Origin: Cytophagales bacterium
GTDB taxonomy: Bacteria; Bacteroidota; Bacteroidia; Cytophagales; Spirosomataceae
Length of the DNA stretch: 64,000 bases
NCBI GenBank assembly: GCA_013298215.1
Contig: JAAFKE010000008.1
Coordinates: forward strand, 1-64,000
Direction of reading: 5' to 3'
In this document: positions 36,286 to 45,942 of the stretch, piece after piece
Numbering within the stretch: the first letter of the stretch is position 1
Layout of the letters: the number at the start of each line of letters is the position of its first letter
Program-made: the position numbers and the translations under genes
Notes under the pieces: generated by a model
The model's input: only the letters and a program-made list of their open reading frames with translations
The model's database searches: none
What the model was told of the DNA's origin: nothing

Positions 36286-38520
36286 ATGAAAAAACCGCTG
36301 CTACTTTTACTCTTCTGTGCGTTTAGTTTAAGGCTGACTGCCCAAAAAATCAATGAAAATTACCAGTACCACATCCACAAAGCCACCAGTGAGATCAAAA
36401 TTGACGGTAAACTGGACGAAGCCCAGTGGCAACGCTGCCAAATAGCCACCGATTTTTGGATGATTACGCCCGCCGACACGTCGCGCGCCAACATAAAGAC
36501 CGAGGCCATGTTCACCTACGATGATACGTTTCTGTATTTTTCGGCGGTCAATTTTCAGGCCAGTCAAGGCCCCTACATCGTAGAATCGTTGAAAAGAGAT
36601 TTTAATTTTGGCCGAAACGACAACCTTTGGCTCATTCTGGAGCCTTTCAACGACCTCACCAACGGTTGGATGTTTGGCTCTAACGCAGCGGGTGCGCAGG
36701 CCGACGGCCAAATTGGCGAAGGCACGAACCTAAACCCAAATTGGGACAACCGCTGGACGTCGCAAACGACCTTCGACGGCAGCAAATGGATTCTCGAAAT
36801 GGCCATTCCGTTTAGCTCGTTGCGCTACAAAGCAGGCGTGGGCCAATGGGGAATGAACATAAGCCGATTAGACCTACGCACGAACGAAAAGTCGTCGTGG
36901 GCACCCGTTCCAAGGCAATTCTTTTCGATCACGCTGGCCTACACGGGTACGCTCGTCTGGGACAAACCCCCACCCGCGCCCAAAACCAATATTTCAATTA
37001 TTCCTTTCGCGTTGGCGGGTTTGAACAAAAAATTTACCAAGGGTGAAAAGGGTGTTTTTAGAAAAGATTTTGGGGGTGATGCCAAAATTGCCCTCTCGCC
37101 GTCGCTCAATCTCGACCTGACAGTGAACCCCGATTTTTCGCAAGTAGATGTCGATCAGCAAGTTACGAACCTCAACCGCTTCGAGTTGTTCTTTCCCGAG
37201 CGTCGCCAGTTTTTTCTCGAAAACTCCGACATTTTCAACAGCTTCGGCGGCGAAGAAACGCGCCCTTTTTTTTCGAGGCGCATCGGCCTTGGCACGCCCA
37301 TATTATACGGTGCCCGACTGAGCGGTAAATTAGACGACAATTGGCGCATCGGTTTGCTGAACATCCAGACGGGCAAAGATGCCACCACCGCACTGCCGTC
37401 TTACAATTATTCGGTCTTGGCCTTGCAGCGCAAAGTGTTTGCACGCTCCAACGTGAGCATGATGCTGGTCAATAAAGAAGGCATTGGTTTCGGCGACGAT
37501 AACCGCCAAAAGGGGTTTAATCCGTACAACCGCAATGCTGTTTTGCAGTATAATTTGGCCTCAAAAAGCAACAAGTGGACTGGCAAGTTGGCGGTCATGA
37601 AATCGTTCTCACCTGGGTTGAAAACAGACGACTTTACCTACCACGGGGCTGTTGTCTACAACACCCAGACGTGGGATATTGGCCTGACATACAGCCGAGT
37701 AGGCGAAAACTTTCGGTCGGAGACTGGGTTTGTGCCACGCCGAGGCTACCAATACTACGGCCCGAGGATTGGCTATACTTACTACGTTAAAAAAACGGGT
37801 AGCCCGCTTATTTCGCACGGCCCCAAGGCCCTGAGCTTTGTCTATGTCAATAACCAACGGGAAGTTCCAGTGGCCGTTTCGTTGTCGTCCGACAACTCGA
37901 CTACGCACGTGCTGGGCTACAACTTTACGTTCAGAAGCCGAGCAACGTGGGATATTTTTACGGCCTACGATTATATTTTGTTGTACGCTGCATTTAACCC
38001 GATTAACCCTTCTTTGCGGGATTTTTACGTCAAAAAAGGCAGCGGACACACCTGGACCTCGTGGAGCACCAGTTTTGTGTCGTCGCCGCGCAACTTGTTT
38101 ACCTACGCAGTAAACTCGCGCTATGGCACTTATTTTGGCAACGGCACGCGTCTGCGCCTGAACGCTCAGGTGGGGTACCGCTTTCAGCCGTTCGTGGGCA
38201 TTTCGCTGTCGGGCGAGTACAACGACATTAGGAACGTAAAAGTATTTGCGACCGCCAACGACCAGCCAACATTGGCAGGAACACGCTTTTGGTTGATCCA
38301 ATCTAAGTTTGACGTAACGTTTTCGAATAAATTATTCTGGACAACCTACTTTCAGTACAACGAGCAGGTGCAAAACGTGAACCTAAACAGCCGGGTTCAG
38401 TGGCGGTACAAACCCGCATCCGACCTGTTTTTGGTGTACTCCGATAATTATTTGCCCGAAAACCTGGGCATCAAAGACCGCTCCATCGTACTTAAATGGA
38501 ACTATTGGTGGAATATTTAA
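36286..38520 (+). CDS. CBM9-like / DUF5916 outer-membrane protein
   Basis: A 744-residue secreted protein with signal peptide MKKPLLLLLFCAFSLRLTAQ. Residues about 30-230 form a CBM9/DOMON-like beta-sandwich (EIKIDGKLDEAQWQRC, MFTYDDTFLYFSAVN, WILEMAIPFSSLRY). The rest is the DUF5916 barrel part with NPDFSQVDVDQQVTNLNRFE and FFPERRQFFLENSDIF, which are highly characteristic. The end, VLKWNYWWNI, is aromatic as expected of an outer-membrane barrel. Its role is unproven; family members are often found near uptake or degradation genes. Confidence 0.88.
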   Translation: MKKPLLLLLFCAFSLRLTAQKINENYQYHIHKATSEIKIDGKLDEAQWQRCQIATDFWMITPADTSRANIKTEAMFTYDDTFLYFSAVNFQASQGPYIVESLKRDFNFGRNDNLWLILEPFNDLTNGWMFGSNAAGAQADGQIGEGTNLNPNWDNRWTSQTTFDGSKWILEMAIPFSSLRYKAGVGQWGMNISRLDLRTNEKSSWAPVPRQFFSITLAYTGTLVWDKPPPAPKTNISIIPFALAGLNKKFTKGEKGVFRKDFGGDAKIALSPSLNLDLTVNPDFSQVDVDQQVTNLNRFELFFPERRQFFLENSDIFNSFGGEETRPFFSRRIGLGTPILYGARLSGKLDDNWRIGLLNIQTGKDATTALPSYNYSVLALQRKVFARSNVSMMLVNKEGIGFGDDNRQKGFNPYNRNAVLQYNLASKSNKWTGKLAVMKSFSPGLKTDDFTYHGAVVYNTQTWDIGLTYSRVGENFRSETGFVPRRGYQYYGPRIGYTYYVKKTGSPLISHGPKALSFVYVNNQREVPVAVSLSSDNSTTHVLGYNFTFRSRATWDIFTAYDYILLYAAFNPINPSLRDFYVKKGSGHTWTSWSTSFVSSPRNLFTYAVNSRYGTYFGNGTRLRLNAQVGYRFQPFVGISLSGEYNDIRNVKVFATANDQPTLAGTRFWLIQSKFDVTFSNKLFWTTYFQYNEQVQNVNLNSRVQWRYKPASDLFLVYSDNYLPENLGIKDRSIVLKWNYWWNI

Positions 38521-38586
38521 AGTTGCCATCAATAGTGAAATAACAGAAGCCGAACCGCCCCCAGAATACTTTTACGATTGACCAAA

Positions 38587-39522
38587 ATGAGCCAAGACTT
38601 ACTAAAACTCGCCACCGAAACACTCAAAAAAGCCGCGTTGAATGAAGAGGCGAAACGATTCGTCCTCGAAAACGAAAAACTTTATACTGTCCTTAAAAAA
38701 GCGGCAAACCGCTACATTGGTGGCGAAACGTTGGTAGAAACGGTCTCGTCGATCAGACAACTAAACAACGCGGGCTACGGCGCAACGACCGACTACATGG
38801 GCGAGAGTGTTCGGAGCGAGAAAGAGGCAAACGAAGCAACTTTTGAATTTATCAGGCTCGCTCAAACAATTAAGTCGGAGAACCTAAATTCGTCGATTTC
38901 GTTGGACTTATCGCACATCGGGCTGCTGGTGTCGCGTGATTTGGCGAAACAAAATTTGCAGTCGATCTGCGAACAAGCGGCCAAGTGCGGCCAAGAGGTG
39001 ATTATAAGCATGGAGGGAACGGACCGAACCGACCTGATACTTGACGTTTACGCCGAAACCCTCAAAACACACCCCAATGTGGGTATTACCGTTCAGGCGT
39101 ATTTGCACCGAACGAAAGACGACTTCAAGGATCTGCTGAAACTTTCGGGAAGCATCCGCATTGTGAAGGGTGCATACGAAACGCCAGCGGAGCTGTCGAT
39201 ACCACGGGGAAACGACCTCGACGAAATTTATTTGGACTACGTACAACAGCTGCTGGCCAAAAACCATCGGTGTGCCATTGCCTCGCACGACGAAAAAATT
39301 CACGGCCAAACAATCAAACTGATCGACAAATACCAGCCAACAGCATACGTTTTAGAGCGACTTTTGGGCATTTGCAACGACGAGCTGCAGGTGTATAAAG
39401 ACGCGGACTACAGGTGCCGAATTTACGTTGTGTACGGAAAAGAATGGTATTTGTACTTGTGCAACCGTTGGGCCGAACACCCCCTAAATGTATTCAGGGG
39501 CCTTGCCGATATGGTGGGATGA
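38587..39522 (+). CDS. proline dehydrogenase-family protein
   Basis: A 311-residue FAD-dependent TIM-barrel of the PRODH family. VSIRQLNNAGYGATTDYMGE-type and DLSHIGLLVSRDLA segments are followed by VQAYLHRTKDDFKDLL and GSIRIVKGAYETP, the conserved substrate/FAD-site strands, and a late RLLGICNDELQVYKDADYRC. It would oxidise L-proline to pyrroline-5-carboxylate at the inner membrane. It lacks the RhaA/P5C-dehydrogenase half, which must be encoded elsewhere. ATG 38587 is used; a TTG lies three codons upstream. Confidence 0.9.
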   Translation: MSQDLLKLATETLKKAALNEEAKRFVLENEKLYTVLKKAANRYIGGETLVETVSSIRQLNNAGYGATTDYMGESVRSEKEANEATFEFIRLAQTIKSENLNSSISLDLSHIGLLVSRDLAKQNLQSICEQAAKCGQEVIISMEGTDRTDLILDVYAETLKTHPNVGITVQAYLHRTKDDFKDLLKLSGSIRIVKGAYETPAELSIPRGNDLDEIYLDYVQQLLAKNHRCAIASHDEKIHGQTIKLIDKYQPTAYVLERLLGICNDELQVYKDADYRCRIYVVYGKEWYLYLCNRWAEHPLNVFRGLADMVG

Positions 39523-39634
39523 GGCTTTCCGTTCAGACCTGGTACGCGGAACTTTACGCAGCATCGAAAAACTTCTAATTAGGAAAAAAATACGGTTTCA
39601 GGTAACTTGCGCCAAAAATCAGCCTTCACTACAT

Positions 39635-40390
39635 ATGACATTCTATCAGAAATTAGTTAGTTTCCGTACCGTTATTTTTATAGTTTGTGTTCTAAGCGGT
39701 AGTTATTCGGTGGCCCAACAAAATTTATTCAACATACCTTCTGGAGACATTACAAACCCAAGAAAAATTTTTTACCAGCACCAGCTAAATATTTATTCCG
39801 ACAAACTGGAGTCTAAATCGCATCTTGTTTACGGCTTGGGCAAAGGCTGGGACGCTGGGATTAACTTGGTGGGCAAAGGTTTTTTCTTCGCGCCAGATTG
39901 GAGGATTCTACACAACGACAACCCCGCAAAAGGCAATCTTTATCCGATTGTGATGGGGACTATCCAGAAACAATTTAATTTATCCGACCATTTAGATGTG
40001 AATTTTGGCACGCAGGCTGGTTTTAACCTGAGCAATAAACTCACAAACAAAGAGCTCAATTACTACGCCTACGGAATAGGAGTTTACCACCTTATGAACC
40101 ACAAAAGTAGGATTGTTGGCGGTTTGTACCAGACCAACCAAATGTTTGTCGGCGACGGAAACACCAACGGCGTAATGCTTGGCTACGAAATAAAACTGAG
40201 TAAAAGATTCTATTTGATGGGCGACTGGGTGAGTGGCCGAAACGACGCATCGGTGGCAGTTTTGGGCGGAATGGTAAGCGTGTCGAAGCGAGTTCAGCTT
40301 TGCGGAGGTTGGCAAATACCCAACCCACGAACGCCCAAACCCCAAGGATTTGTCTTTGAGTTAAATATTATGGGTTGGGACCTGTACTGA
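39635..40390 (+). CDS. predicted outer-membrane barrel protein, unknown function
   Basis: A 251-residue secreted protein with an N-terminal hydrophobic segment ending SGSYSVAQQ (signal peptide). The mature part is short alternating strands (FGTQAGFNLSNKL, YGIGVYHLM, RFYLMGDWVSGRNDASVAVL) that end in IMGWDLY. I recognise no family. ATG 39635 is chosen because it puts the signal peptide first; the open frame extends upstream over the end of the proline dehydrogenase gene. Confidence 0.65.
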   Translation: MTFYQKLVSFRTVIFIVCVLSGSYSVAQQNLFNIPSGDITNPRKIFYQHQLNIYSDKLESKSHLVYGLGKGWDAGINLVGKGFFFAPDWRILHNDNPAKGNLYPIVMGTIQKQFNLSDHLDVNFGTQAGFNLSNKLTNKELNYYAYGIGVYHLMNHKSRIVGGLYQTNQMFVGDGNTNGVMLGYEIKLSKRFYLMGDWVSGRNDASVAVLGGMVSVSKRVQLCGGWQIPNPRTPKPQGFVFELNIMGWDLY

Positions 40391-40465
40391 AATGTTTACC
40401 AACTGATGGTGAGCATCTTACAAAAGATTAAGTACAACCAAATAACGAAATAAAACCTCGATAAA

Positions 40466-41413
40466 ATGGAACAAAATTCAAGTGTATTTTTTGACAAAAA
40501 ATTAGGTACAAGTCGCATTGTAGTGCTACTGACACTACTTTTGTTTTCAAACATTTTGCAAGGACAGGTATCTACTGACTCCATCAAAGTAAAAAAATAC
40601 CAGGCAAAAGCCGCTAAAACCCAACCATTTGGGCAAGAGGCGTTCTCAAAAACCAATAAAACGGTAATAAGATGGACTGGCAACGCGGGATTTTTAATCA
40701 ATAGCCGTGGAACAACACTCATGGTGGACCCGCTGCTGAAAGATTTTGATATGCCAGTGATGATCGACTACCCAATTGCCCCAAAAGATGTTCCGCATTT
40801 GGACGCAGTTTTGGTGTCGCACAGCGACAATGACCATTTTAGCGTTCCGACAATCAAAGATTTAGCACCACACACCACAGCCTTTCATTCAACAGTTTAC
40901 GTGGATTCTTTGATGAAAAATTTGGGATTGAACTCATTTGGGCATAAAATAGGAGAAACATTTGAGGTCAAAAATGTGAAAATTAAGTCATCGCCAGCCG
41001 ACCACCAATGGCAGAATGCCTACAAGGGTGCTGCCAATCGTTTTTTCAAAAAGGAAGACTGCACAGGTTTTTTGATTGCCACGCCAGACGGAACAATTTG
41101 GGCGCAGGGCGACTCAAAACTAATGCCCGAACACCTGACAATGACCCCACCAGATGCTATTTTATTCGACTTTTCGGACAGCGAATGGCACTTTACGTTG
41201 GCGGGTGCAGTAGAAATTGCCAACGCCTATCCGAACACGCCACTGCTACTCTCGCACTGGGGAACAGTTGATGCACCCGATTTTGCCCCGTTCAACGGAG
41301 ATCCCGAAAAACTTAAAAAACTTATTAATAATCCAAACCGAATTGTGGTGCTTGCACCAGGGCAACCCTACCTACTCAAACGACTTTTGAAAACAACCAA
41401 AAAAAGTTACTAA
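40466..41413 (+). CDS. secreted metallo-beta-lactamase-fold hydrolase (UlaG-like)
   Basis: A 315-residue MBL-fold protein. An N-terminal hydrophobic segment (about residues 18-32, VVLLTLLLFSNILQGQ) acts as signal peptide or anchor. The metal motif is HSDNDH at 119-124 (HxHxDH-like), preceded by NAGFLINSRGTTLMVDPLL and followed by SPADHQWQ and WAQGDSK. This is the UlaG/RomA-like group (lactone or phospholipase-D-like substrates). The N-terminus has 16 unusual residues before the hydrophobic segment; no better start is available. Confidence 0.82.
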   Translation: MEQNSSVFFDKKLGTSRIVVLLTLLLFSNILQGQVSTDSIKVKKYQAKAAKTQPFGQEAFSKTNKTVIRWTGNAGFLINSRGTTLMVDPLLKDFDMPVMIDYPIAPKDVPHLDAVLVSHSDNDHFSVPTIKDLAPHTTAFHSTVYVDSLMKNLGLNSFGHKIGETFEVKNVKIKSSPADHQWQNAYKGAANRFFKKEDCTGFLIATPDGTIWAQGDSKLMPEHLTMTPPDAILFDFSDSEWHFTLAGAVEIANAYPNTPLLLSHWGTVDAPDFAPFNGDPEKLKKLINNPNRIVVLAPGQPYLLKRLLKTTKKSY

Positions 41414-41432
41414 ATCGCTCAAAATCAAACCA

Positions 41433-41786
41433 ATGCAAAAAACTTACAAATCATTACAAGCGCAGATGATCTACGTGATCCTGTCGGGCTTGCCGCTGGT
41501 ACTGTTTCCTAACCCACTGCTGGAACTACTCGGTTTTGAGCCAACGCAGGAGGTCTGGATCAGAATTTTGGGGCTGTTGTTGTTGGTACTGAGCGTTTAC
41601 TACCAGCGTTTGTCGAAATTTGGCAACGACCAGATTGTAATTGCGACCGTTTTTGGACGGGTCATTTTTTGCGTCGGCGTCGTTGCATTCGTCGTATTGG
41701 GCATCGGAAAGCCCATGCTCTTGGCGTTTGTCGCCGCCGAGGCTATCTTTGCCACCTGGACTTGGCAGGAGGTGAATAAAAAATAA
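41433..41786 (+). CDS. small four-helix membrane protein
   Basis: A 117-residue protein made of four hydrophobic helices (LSGLPLVLFPNPLLELLGF, IRILGLLLLVLSVYY, VIFCVGVVAFVVLGIG, LLAFVAAEAIFATWTW). No catalytic motif is visible. It starts 19 bp after the MBL-fold gene on the same strand and may be co-transcribed. Function unknown. Confidence 0.7.
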   Translation: MQKTYKSLQAQMIYVILSGLPLVLFPNPLLELLGFEPTQEVWIRILGLLLLVLSVYYQRLSKFGNDQIVIATVFGRVIFCVGVVAFVVLGIGKPMLLAFVAAEAIFATWTWQEVNKK

Positions 41787-41858
41787 AAATGGAGCCAAAA
41801 GTTTGCCCAGTCAAACTAAGCCCTAAATTCACTCATTCAAAATTCAACACTACTTATA

Positions 41859-42227
41859 ATGCCAAAACAAATTATTTTTACCGACCAAGCCCCCGCTCCC
41901 ATCGGGCCGTATAGCCAAGCTGTTTTGGTGAACGGCACGCTTTATGCCTCCGGCCAAATTGCCATCGAAATAGCACCATCGGGCGATATTGTGGCCGAAA
42001 CCACCAAAATTATGGAGAACATCGGCCACGTGCTCGCGGCCGCTGGCATGACGTACACCAACGTGGTAAAATGCCAAATTTTCTTGAAAAACCTCGACGA
42101 TTTTGCCACCGTAAACGGCGTTTATGCCCAATATTTTACCGAAAACCCACCCGCCCGCGACACCGTGCAGGTAGCTAAACTCCCGCGCGACGTGAACGTA
42201 GAAGTTTCGTTCATTGCCGTGGTATAG
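41859..42227 (+). CDS. ridA: RidA-family enamine/imine deaminase
   Basis: A 122-residue RidA/YjgF protein. Typical motifs are APAPIGPYSQAVLVNGTLYA, GQIAIEIAPSGDI and the C-terminal PARDTVQVAKLPRDVNVEV with the conserved Arg that binds substrate carboxylate. RidA hydrolyses reactive 2-aminoacrylate-type enamines from PLP enzymes. Confidence 0.94.
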   Translation: MPKQIIFTDQAPAPIGPYSQAVLVNGTLYASGQIAIEIAPSGDIVAETTKIMENIGHVLAAAGMTYTNVVKCQIFLKNLDDFATVNGVYAQYFTENPPARDTVQVAKLPRDVNVEVSFIAVV

Positions 42228-42266
42228 CACACAACTCCGTACAATATTTTTTATTCCCGCATCAAC

Positions 42267-43742
42267 ATGGTAAGAGTACGATTTGCGCCCAGTCCCACGG
42301 GGCCGCTTCACATTGGCGGTGTCAGGACGGCACTTTACAACTATTTATTGGCCAGAAAACTGGGCGGCACGCTCATCCTTCGCATCGAAGACACCGACCA
42401 GACCCGCTTCGTAGCGGGTGCGGAGGCCTACATCATTGAATCGCTGCGGTGGCTGGGCATTGAGTTCGACGAAGGCCAGGGCGTGGGCGGGCCGCACGCC
42501 CCCTACCGGCAGTCGGAACGCTTGCAGATCTACGGCCAATATGCCCAAAAACTGATCGACGAAGGCAAAGCATACTACGCCTTCGACACGGCCGACGAAC
42601 TCGATGCCATGCGCGAGCGGATGCAAAATGCGGGCGTTGATCCCGCCTACAACGGCATTACGCGCTTGCAGATGAAAAATTCGCTGACGCTACCCGCCAG
42701 CCAAGTGCAAGAAATGCTACAAAACAAGGCCGCGCACGTGATCCGGGTAAAAGTACCCTTGAAGGAGGAAATCCGCTTCAAAGATGCCGTGCGCGACTGG
42801 GTGACGGTACATTCGTCGGCCTTAGACGACAAGGTTTTAATGAAGTCGGACGGGATGCCAACCTACCATTTGGCCAACATCGTGGACGACCACCTGATGG
42901 AAATCACGCACGTGATTCGCGGCGAAGAATGGCTGCCCTCCGCCCCATTGCACGTGCTTTTATACCGCTTGTTTGGCTGGGATGCGCCCCAGTTTGCCCA
43001 TTTGCCTTTGCTCTTAAAACCCGAGGGCAACGGAAAGTTGAGCAAACGTGACGGCGATCTGGGCGATTTCCCCGTTTTTCCGTTGCAATGGCAAGACCCA
43101 ACGACGGGGAAAATAGCGCGCGGTTTTCGCGAAGACGGCTACCTGCCCGAGGCACTTACTAACTTTTTGGCTTTTTTGGGCTGGAACCCAGGCACGGAGC
43201 AGGAACTGTTTTCGGTTCAGGAGCTTATCGAGGCGTTTAGCTTGGATAGAATCCACAGGGCGGGTGCGCGGTTCGACGTGGCCAAAGCCAAGTGGTACAA
43301 CCAGCAGTACCTCAAACACAAGTCTGATGCCGACCTCGCGCAGTTTGTGGCCCACCCCGATGCCCTAAAAATAGTGCGCCTGATGAAAGACCGGGTCACT
43401 TTTCCAGCAGAAATGCTCACCGATGCCCCCTTTCTGACCACCGCCCCCACCGACTACGAAAAAGCTGTGGCCGAGACAAAATGGAACGACGACGCCAAAA
43501 AAGTAATCGCGGGTTTCGTTGCCAACCTCAATGCCCACCACGGTGAGTTTAGTGCCGAGGCTGCCAAAGAAATATTGGGCGCGTCTGCCGAACAGGCGGG
43601 TATAAAACAGGGTAGAATATTGCAGGCACTCCGCTTGGCAGTAACGGGCCTGGGACACGGCCCCGACCTGATGCTTACCATGGAGATTTTGGGCAAAACC
43701 GAAACCATTCAACGTTTGGAGCGGGCCTTGACCCACTTATAA
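42267..43742 (+). CDS. gltX: glutamyl-tRNA synthetase
   Basis: A 491-residue class I synthetase. The HIGH-type motif is RFAPSPTGPLHIGGVRTALY and the KMSKS-type motif is KLSKRDGD. RIEDTDQTR and HVIRGEEWLPSAPLHVLLY mark the GluRS active site. The C-terminal anticodon-binding domain (residues about 330-491) is complete. It ends 1 bp before the stop codon of the convergent kduI gene, so the two 3' ends nearly overlap. Confidence 0.97.
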   Translation: MVRVRFAPSPTGPLHIGGVRTALYNYLLARKLGGTLILRIEDTDQTRFVAGAEAYIIESLRWLGIEFDEGQGVGGPHAPYRQSERLQIYGQYAQKLIDEGKAYYAFDTADELDAMRERMQNAGVDPAYNGITRLQMKNSLTLPASQVQEMLQNKAAHVIRVKVPLKEEIRFKDAVRDWVTVHSSALDDKVLMKSDGMPTYHLANIVDDHLMEITHVIRGEEWLPSAPLHVLLYRLFGWDAPQFAHLPLLLKPEGNGKLSKRDGDLGDFPVFPLQWQDPTTGKIARGFREDGYLPEALTNFLAFLGWNPGTEQELFSVQELIEAFSLDRIHRAGARFDVAKAKWYNQQYLKHKSDADLAQFVAHPDALKIVRLMKDRVTFPAEMLTDAPFLTTAPTDYEKAVAETKWNDDAKKVIAGFVANLNAHHGEFSAEAAKEILGASAEQAGIKQGRILQALRLAVTGLGHGPDLMLTMEILGKTETIQRLERALTHL

Positions 43743-43743
43743 A

Positions 43744-44574
43744 CTACCGCAGGTCTCGTAGTTCGACCAATTTTATGTCTAAAAACTCCTGATTTTCGCC
43801 CGCCATGGCCCAAACAAACGAATAATTGGCAGTTCCCGCACCCGCATGGATCGACCAGGGCGGAGATATTACCGCTTGCTCATTAGACACCAAAACGTGG
43901 CGGGTCTCGTGGGGCGTACCCATCAGGTGCACAACCCGCTGATCGTCGGGGAGGTCAAAATACAGGTAAGCCTCCGAGCGGCGGTCGTGGGTATGCGGGG
44001 GCATGGTGTTCCATACGCTCCCGTTTTTCAGAACCGTTAGGCCCATCACCAACTGGCAACTCAGCAGCCCGCCCGCATAAATATACTTATAATTAATGCG
44101 TTGGTTGGCAGTTTGGGCATCGCCCATATCAACAAGAATCGCATCGGCGGCCTTCATAAAAGCGGTTGGATGCGAGCAGTGGGCAGGTGCCGACATCATG
44201 ACAAACTTCGCTGGATTTTCGACATTCAGGGACTTAAAAGACACCTCTTTTACACCCCTACCCACGTACAGGCAATCGTGTTTTTGGAGGGTGTGTAGTT
44301 CACTATCTACCATCACAAAACCGTCTCCACCAATGTTGATAACGCCCAGCTCGCGGCGTTCGAGAAAATACTCCGCGCGGAGTTCGTCGTAGTTGGGCAG
44401 CTTGTGCAACTGCCCCACGGGCTTAATACCACCAATCATCAGGCGGTCGTAGTGGGAATAACAAAAATGGATTTGATCGGGAACGAAGAGTTTCTCGATC
44501 AAAAATTCTTCCCGAATCCGCTCGGTAGAATAATTTTTAAAATCAGTCGGGTTGGTTGAGTATCGGGACTGCAT
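43744..44574 (-). CDS. kduI: 5-dehydro-4-deoxy-D-glucuronate isomerase
   Basis: A 276-residue KduI cupin, which converts 5-keto-4-deoxyuronate to 3-deoxy-glycero-hexulosonate in pectin/uronate breakdown. Family segments: the GIKPVGQLHKLPNYDEL region, FFLERRELGVINIGG-type strand, SELHTLQKHDCLYVGRG, and the Zn-site NTMPPHTHDRRSEAYLYF. ATG 44574 is the family start. No pectinase or kduD is next to it, so it stands alone with its own -7 box. Confidence 0.95.
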   Translation of the reverse strand: MQSRYSTNPTDFKNYSTERIREEFLIEKLFVPDQIHFCYSHYDRLMIGGIKPVGQLHKLPNYDELRAEYFLERRELGVINIGGDGFVMVDSELHTLQKHDCLYVGRGVKEVSFKSLNVENPAKFVMMSAPAHCSHPTAFMKAADAILVDMGDAQTANQRINYKYIYAGGLLSCQLVMGLTVLKNGSVWNTMPPHTHDRRSEAYLYFDLPDDQRVVHLMGTPHETRHVLVSNEQAVISPPWSIHAGAGTANYSFVWAMAGENQEFLDIKLVELRDLR

Positions 44575-44604
44575 TTTATTGAAGTTGGTTAAGGCTACGA
44601 AAAC

Positions 44605-44612
44605 CAAATGTA
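44605..44612 (-). promoter_or_regulatory. TAnnTTTG -7 box for kduI
   Basis: Reads TACATTTG on the minus strand, 30 bp before the kduI ATG. Confidence 0.55.
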
Positions 44613-44665
44613 CTAAAATGTTTTATATCAGCATTAAAAAAGGTTTTTTTGCTTAATTTAGCGGC

Positions 44666-45655
44666 ATGAAAAAATCTACTCGCGCCATTTTAACGGTTGT
44701 TTTTCTGCTTTTTTTTCGACCAACGCCAGCGCAACAGTTGCCCCAACACAGCCAATACATGGCCAACGGTTTTTTGCTGAACCCCGCCATAGTTGGTATC
44801 GACGACCTCACCGATATTAAAACCAGTTACCGCAAACAGTGGGTTGGCCTGCCCGACTCTCCCACTACTTTTTACCTAACCGCCCACCAGCCCATCCCCA
44901 CAAACAGCCGCCGGCAACGCCGCAAACAAACACCACGTTTTGCCCAAACCATCCTCACCAACGATGCCTACGACCTGCCCAACCATTTTGGAATCGGGGC
45001 GACTTTGATTAGCGACCAAACGGGGCCAAACGCCCGGCTTACCTTCAATACTGCCGTTGGCTACCACACCACTTTGAGCAACAACCTCAACCTAAGCGTG
45101 GGCATCGCAGTAGGAGCCACGCAATATTCGCTCAACTTCGACCAGATCAAACTGGCCAATCCGCAAGACCCCGCAGTTTTGCAGGGCAAGGCCACCACCT
45201 GGAAACCAGACTTTCAAAGTGGCGTAATGCTGCACAACCCCAATTTTTACGTTGGGGTTTCGGTGCATCAATTGCTGGGTGGTTCGCTAATTTACCAAAC
45301 CAACACCACCTCCCAAAACAAGCTGTCTGCGCATTATTTTGTAACTGGCGGCCTCCGTTTTTCGCTCACCGACCGATTGGTTTTGCTGCCCTCGGTGGCC
45401 TTAAAGTGGGTGTCGCCCGCTCCTCTTGCGGTCGATCTAAACCTGCGTGCCAACTACAACGGACGCTTTTGGGGGGGTGTTTCCTACCGCCACCGCGCAG
45501 CGGTGGTAGTCATGGCGGGGCTTAGTTTGAACAAACTCATAAATTTTAGTTATGCCTACGACGTACCGATGTCGGCATTCGGGGGCTCGCACGAAGTTGT
45601 GCTGGGCATTACGCTCAACAACCGCTCGAAGGTTGTATATCCACACTTTTGGTAG
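44666..45655 (+). CDS. PorP/SprF-family type IX secretion membrane protein
   Basis: A 329-residue outer-membrane protein with a signal peptide ending PTPAQ. The N-terminal signature QLPQHSQYMANGFLLNPAIV and SYRKQWVGLPDSPTTFYLTA is diagnostic of PorP/SprF, which take part in type IX secretion or gliding-adhesin export. The rest is barrel strands (FGIGATLISDQTGPNARLTF, VALKWVSPAPLAVDLNLRAN). These genes usually sit beside a large gliding-related adhesin; here the neighbours are kduI (divergent) and a SusC gene. Confidence 0.9.
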   Translation: MKKSTRAILTVVFLLFFRPTPAQQLPQHSQYMANGFLLNPAIVGIDDLTDIKTSYRKQWVGLPDSPTTFYLTAHQPIPTNSRRQRRKQTPRFAQTILTNDAYDLPNHFGIGATLISDQTGPNARLTFNTAVGYHTTLSNNLNLSVGIAVGATQYSLNFDQIKLANPQDPAVLQGKATTWKPDFQSGVMLHNPNFYVGVSVHQLLGGSLIYQTNTTSQNKLSAHYFVTGGLRFSLTDRLVLLPSVALKWVSPAPLAVDLNLRANYNGRFWGGVSYRHRAAVVVMAGLSLNKLINFSYAYDVPMSAFGGSHEVVLGITLNNRSKVVYPHFW

Positions 45656-45682
45656 GTAGTACGTATGGGCATGTTTCGCAAA

Positions 45683-45706
45683 GTTGGCAGTGGGGACACT
45701 GCCAAC
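45683..45706. repeat. REP-like palindrome (copy 1)
   Basis: A perfect 10-bp stem GTTGGCAGTG/CACTGCCAAC with loop GGGA, followed by GGCGG. A close relative (TTGTCAGTG/CACTGACAA, loop GAGA, then CGGCGG) occurs at 62977-62998. It lies in the 287-bp gap before the SusC gene, with no T tract. Confidence 0.6.
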
Positions 45707-45894
45707 GGCGGGACTACTGATTCAAAGATATACCTTTCAAATCCACCTACCTACTTCCCTTCTATTAGAGCGTCAAAAAGCATTTTTTGCAGTTTTGGTC
45801 ATTTTTAGCGTATGTTATTTGGGTAAAACCAAAAAAAACCGAAGAATTATAAATTCTAATTCCATTCCTTAAACTATTTGTGGCCATTGTGGTT

Positions 45895-45902
45895 TAATTT
45901 TG
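45895..45902 (+). promoter_or_regulatory. TAnnTTTG -7 box for the SusC operon
   Basis: TAATTTTG lies 41 bp before the SusC ATG. A TTTG at 45877-45880 is closer (14 bp) than the consensus spacer. Confidence 0.5.
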
Positions 45903-45942
45903 TGCTATGTTTAACATACAAATTTAAACCTAATACTACAAG

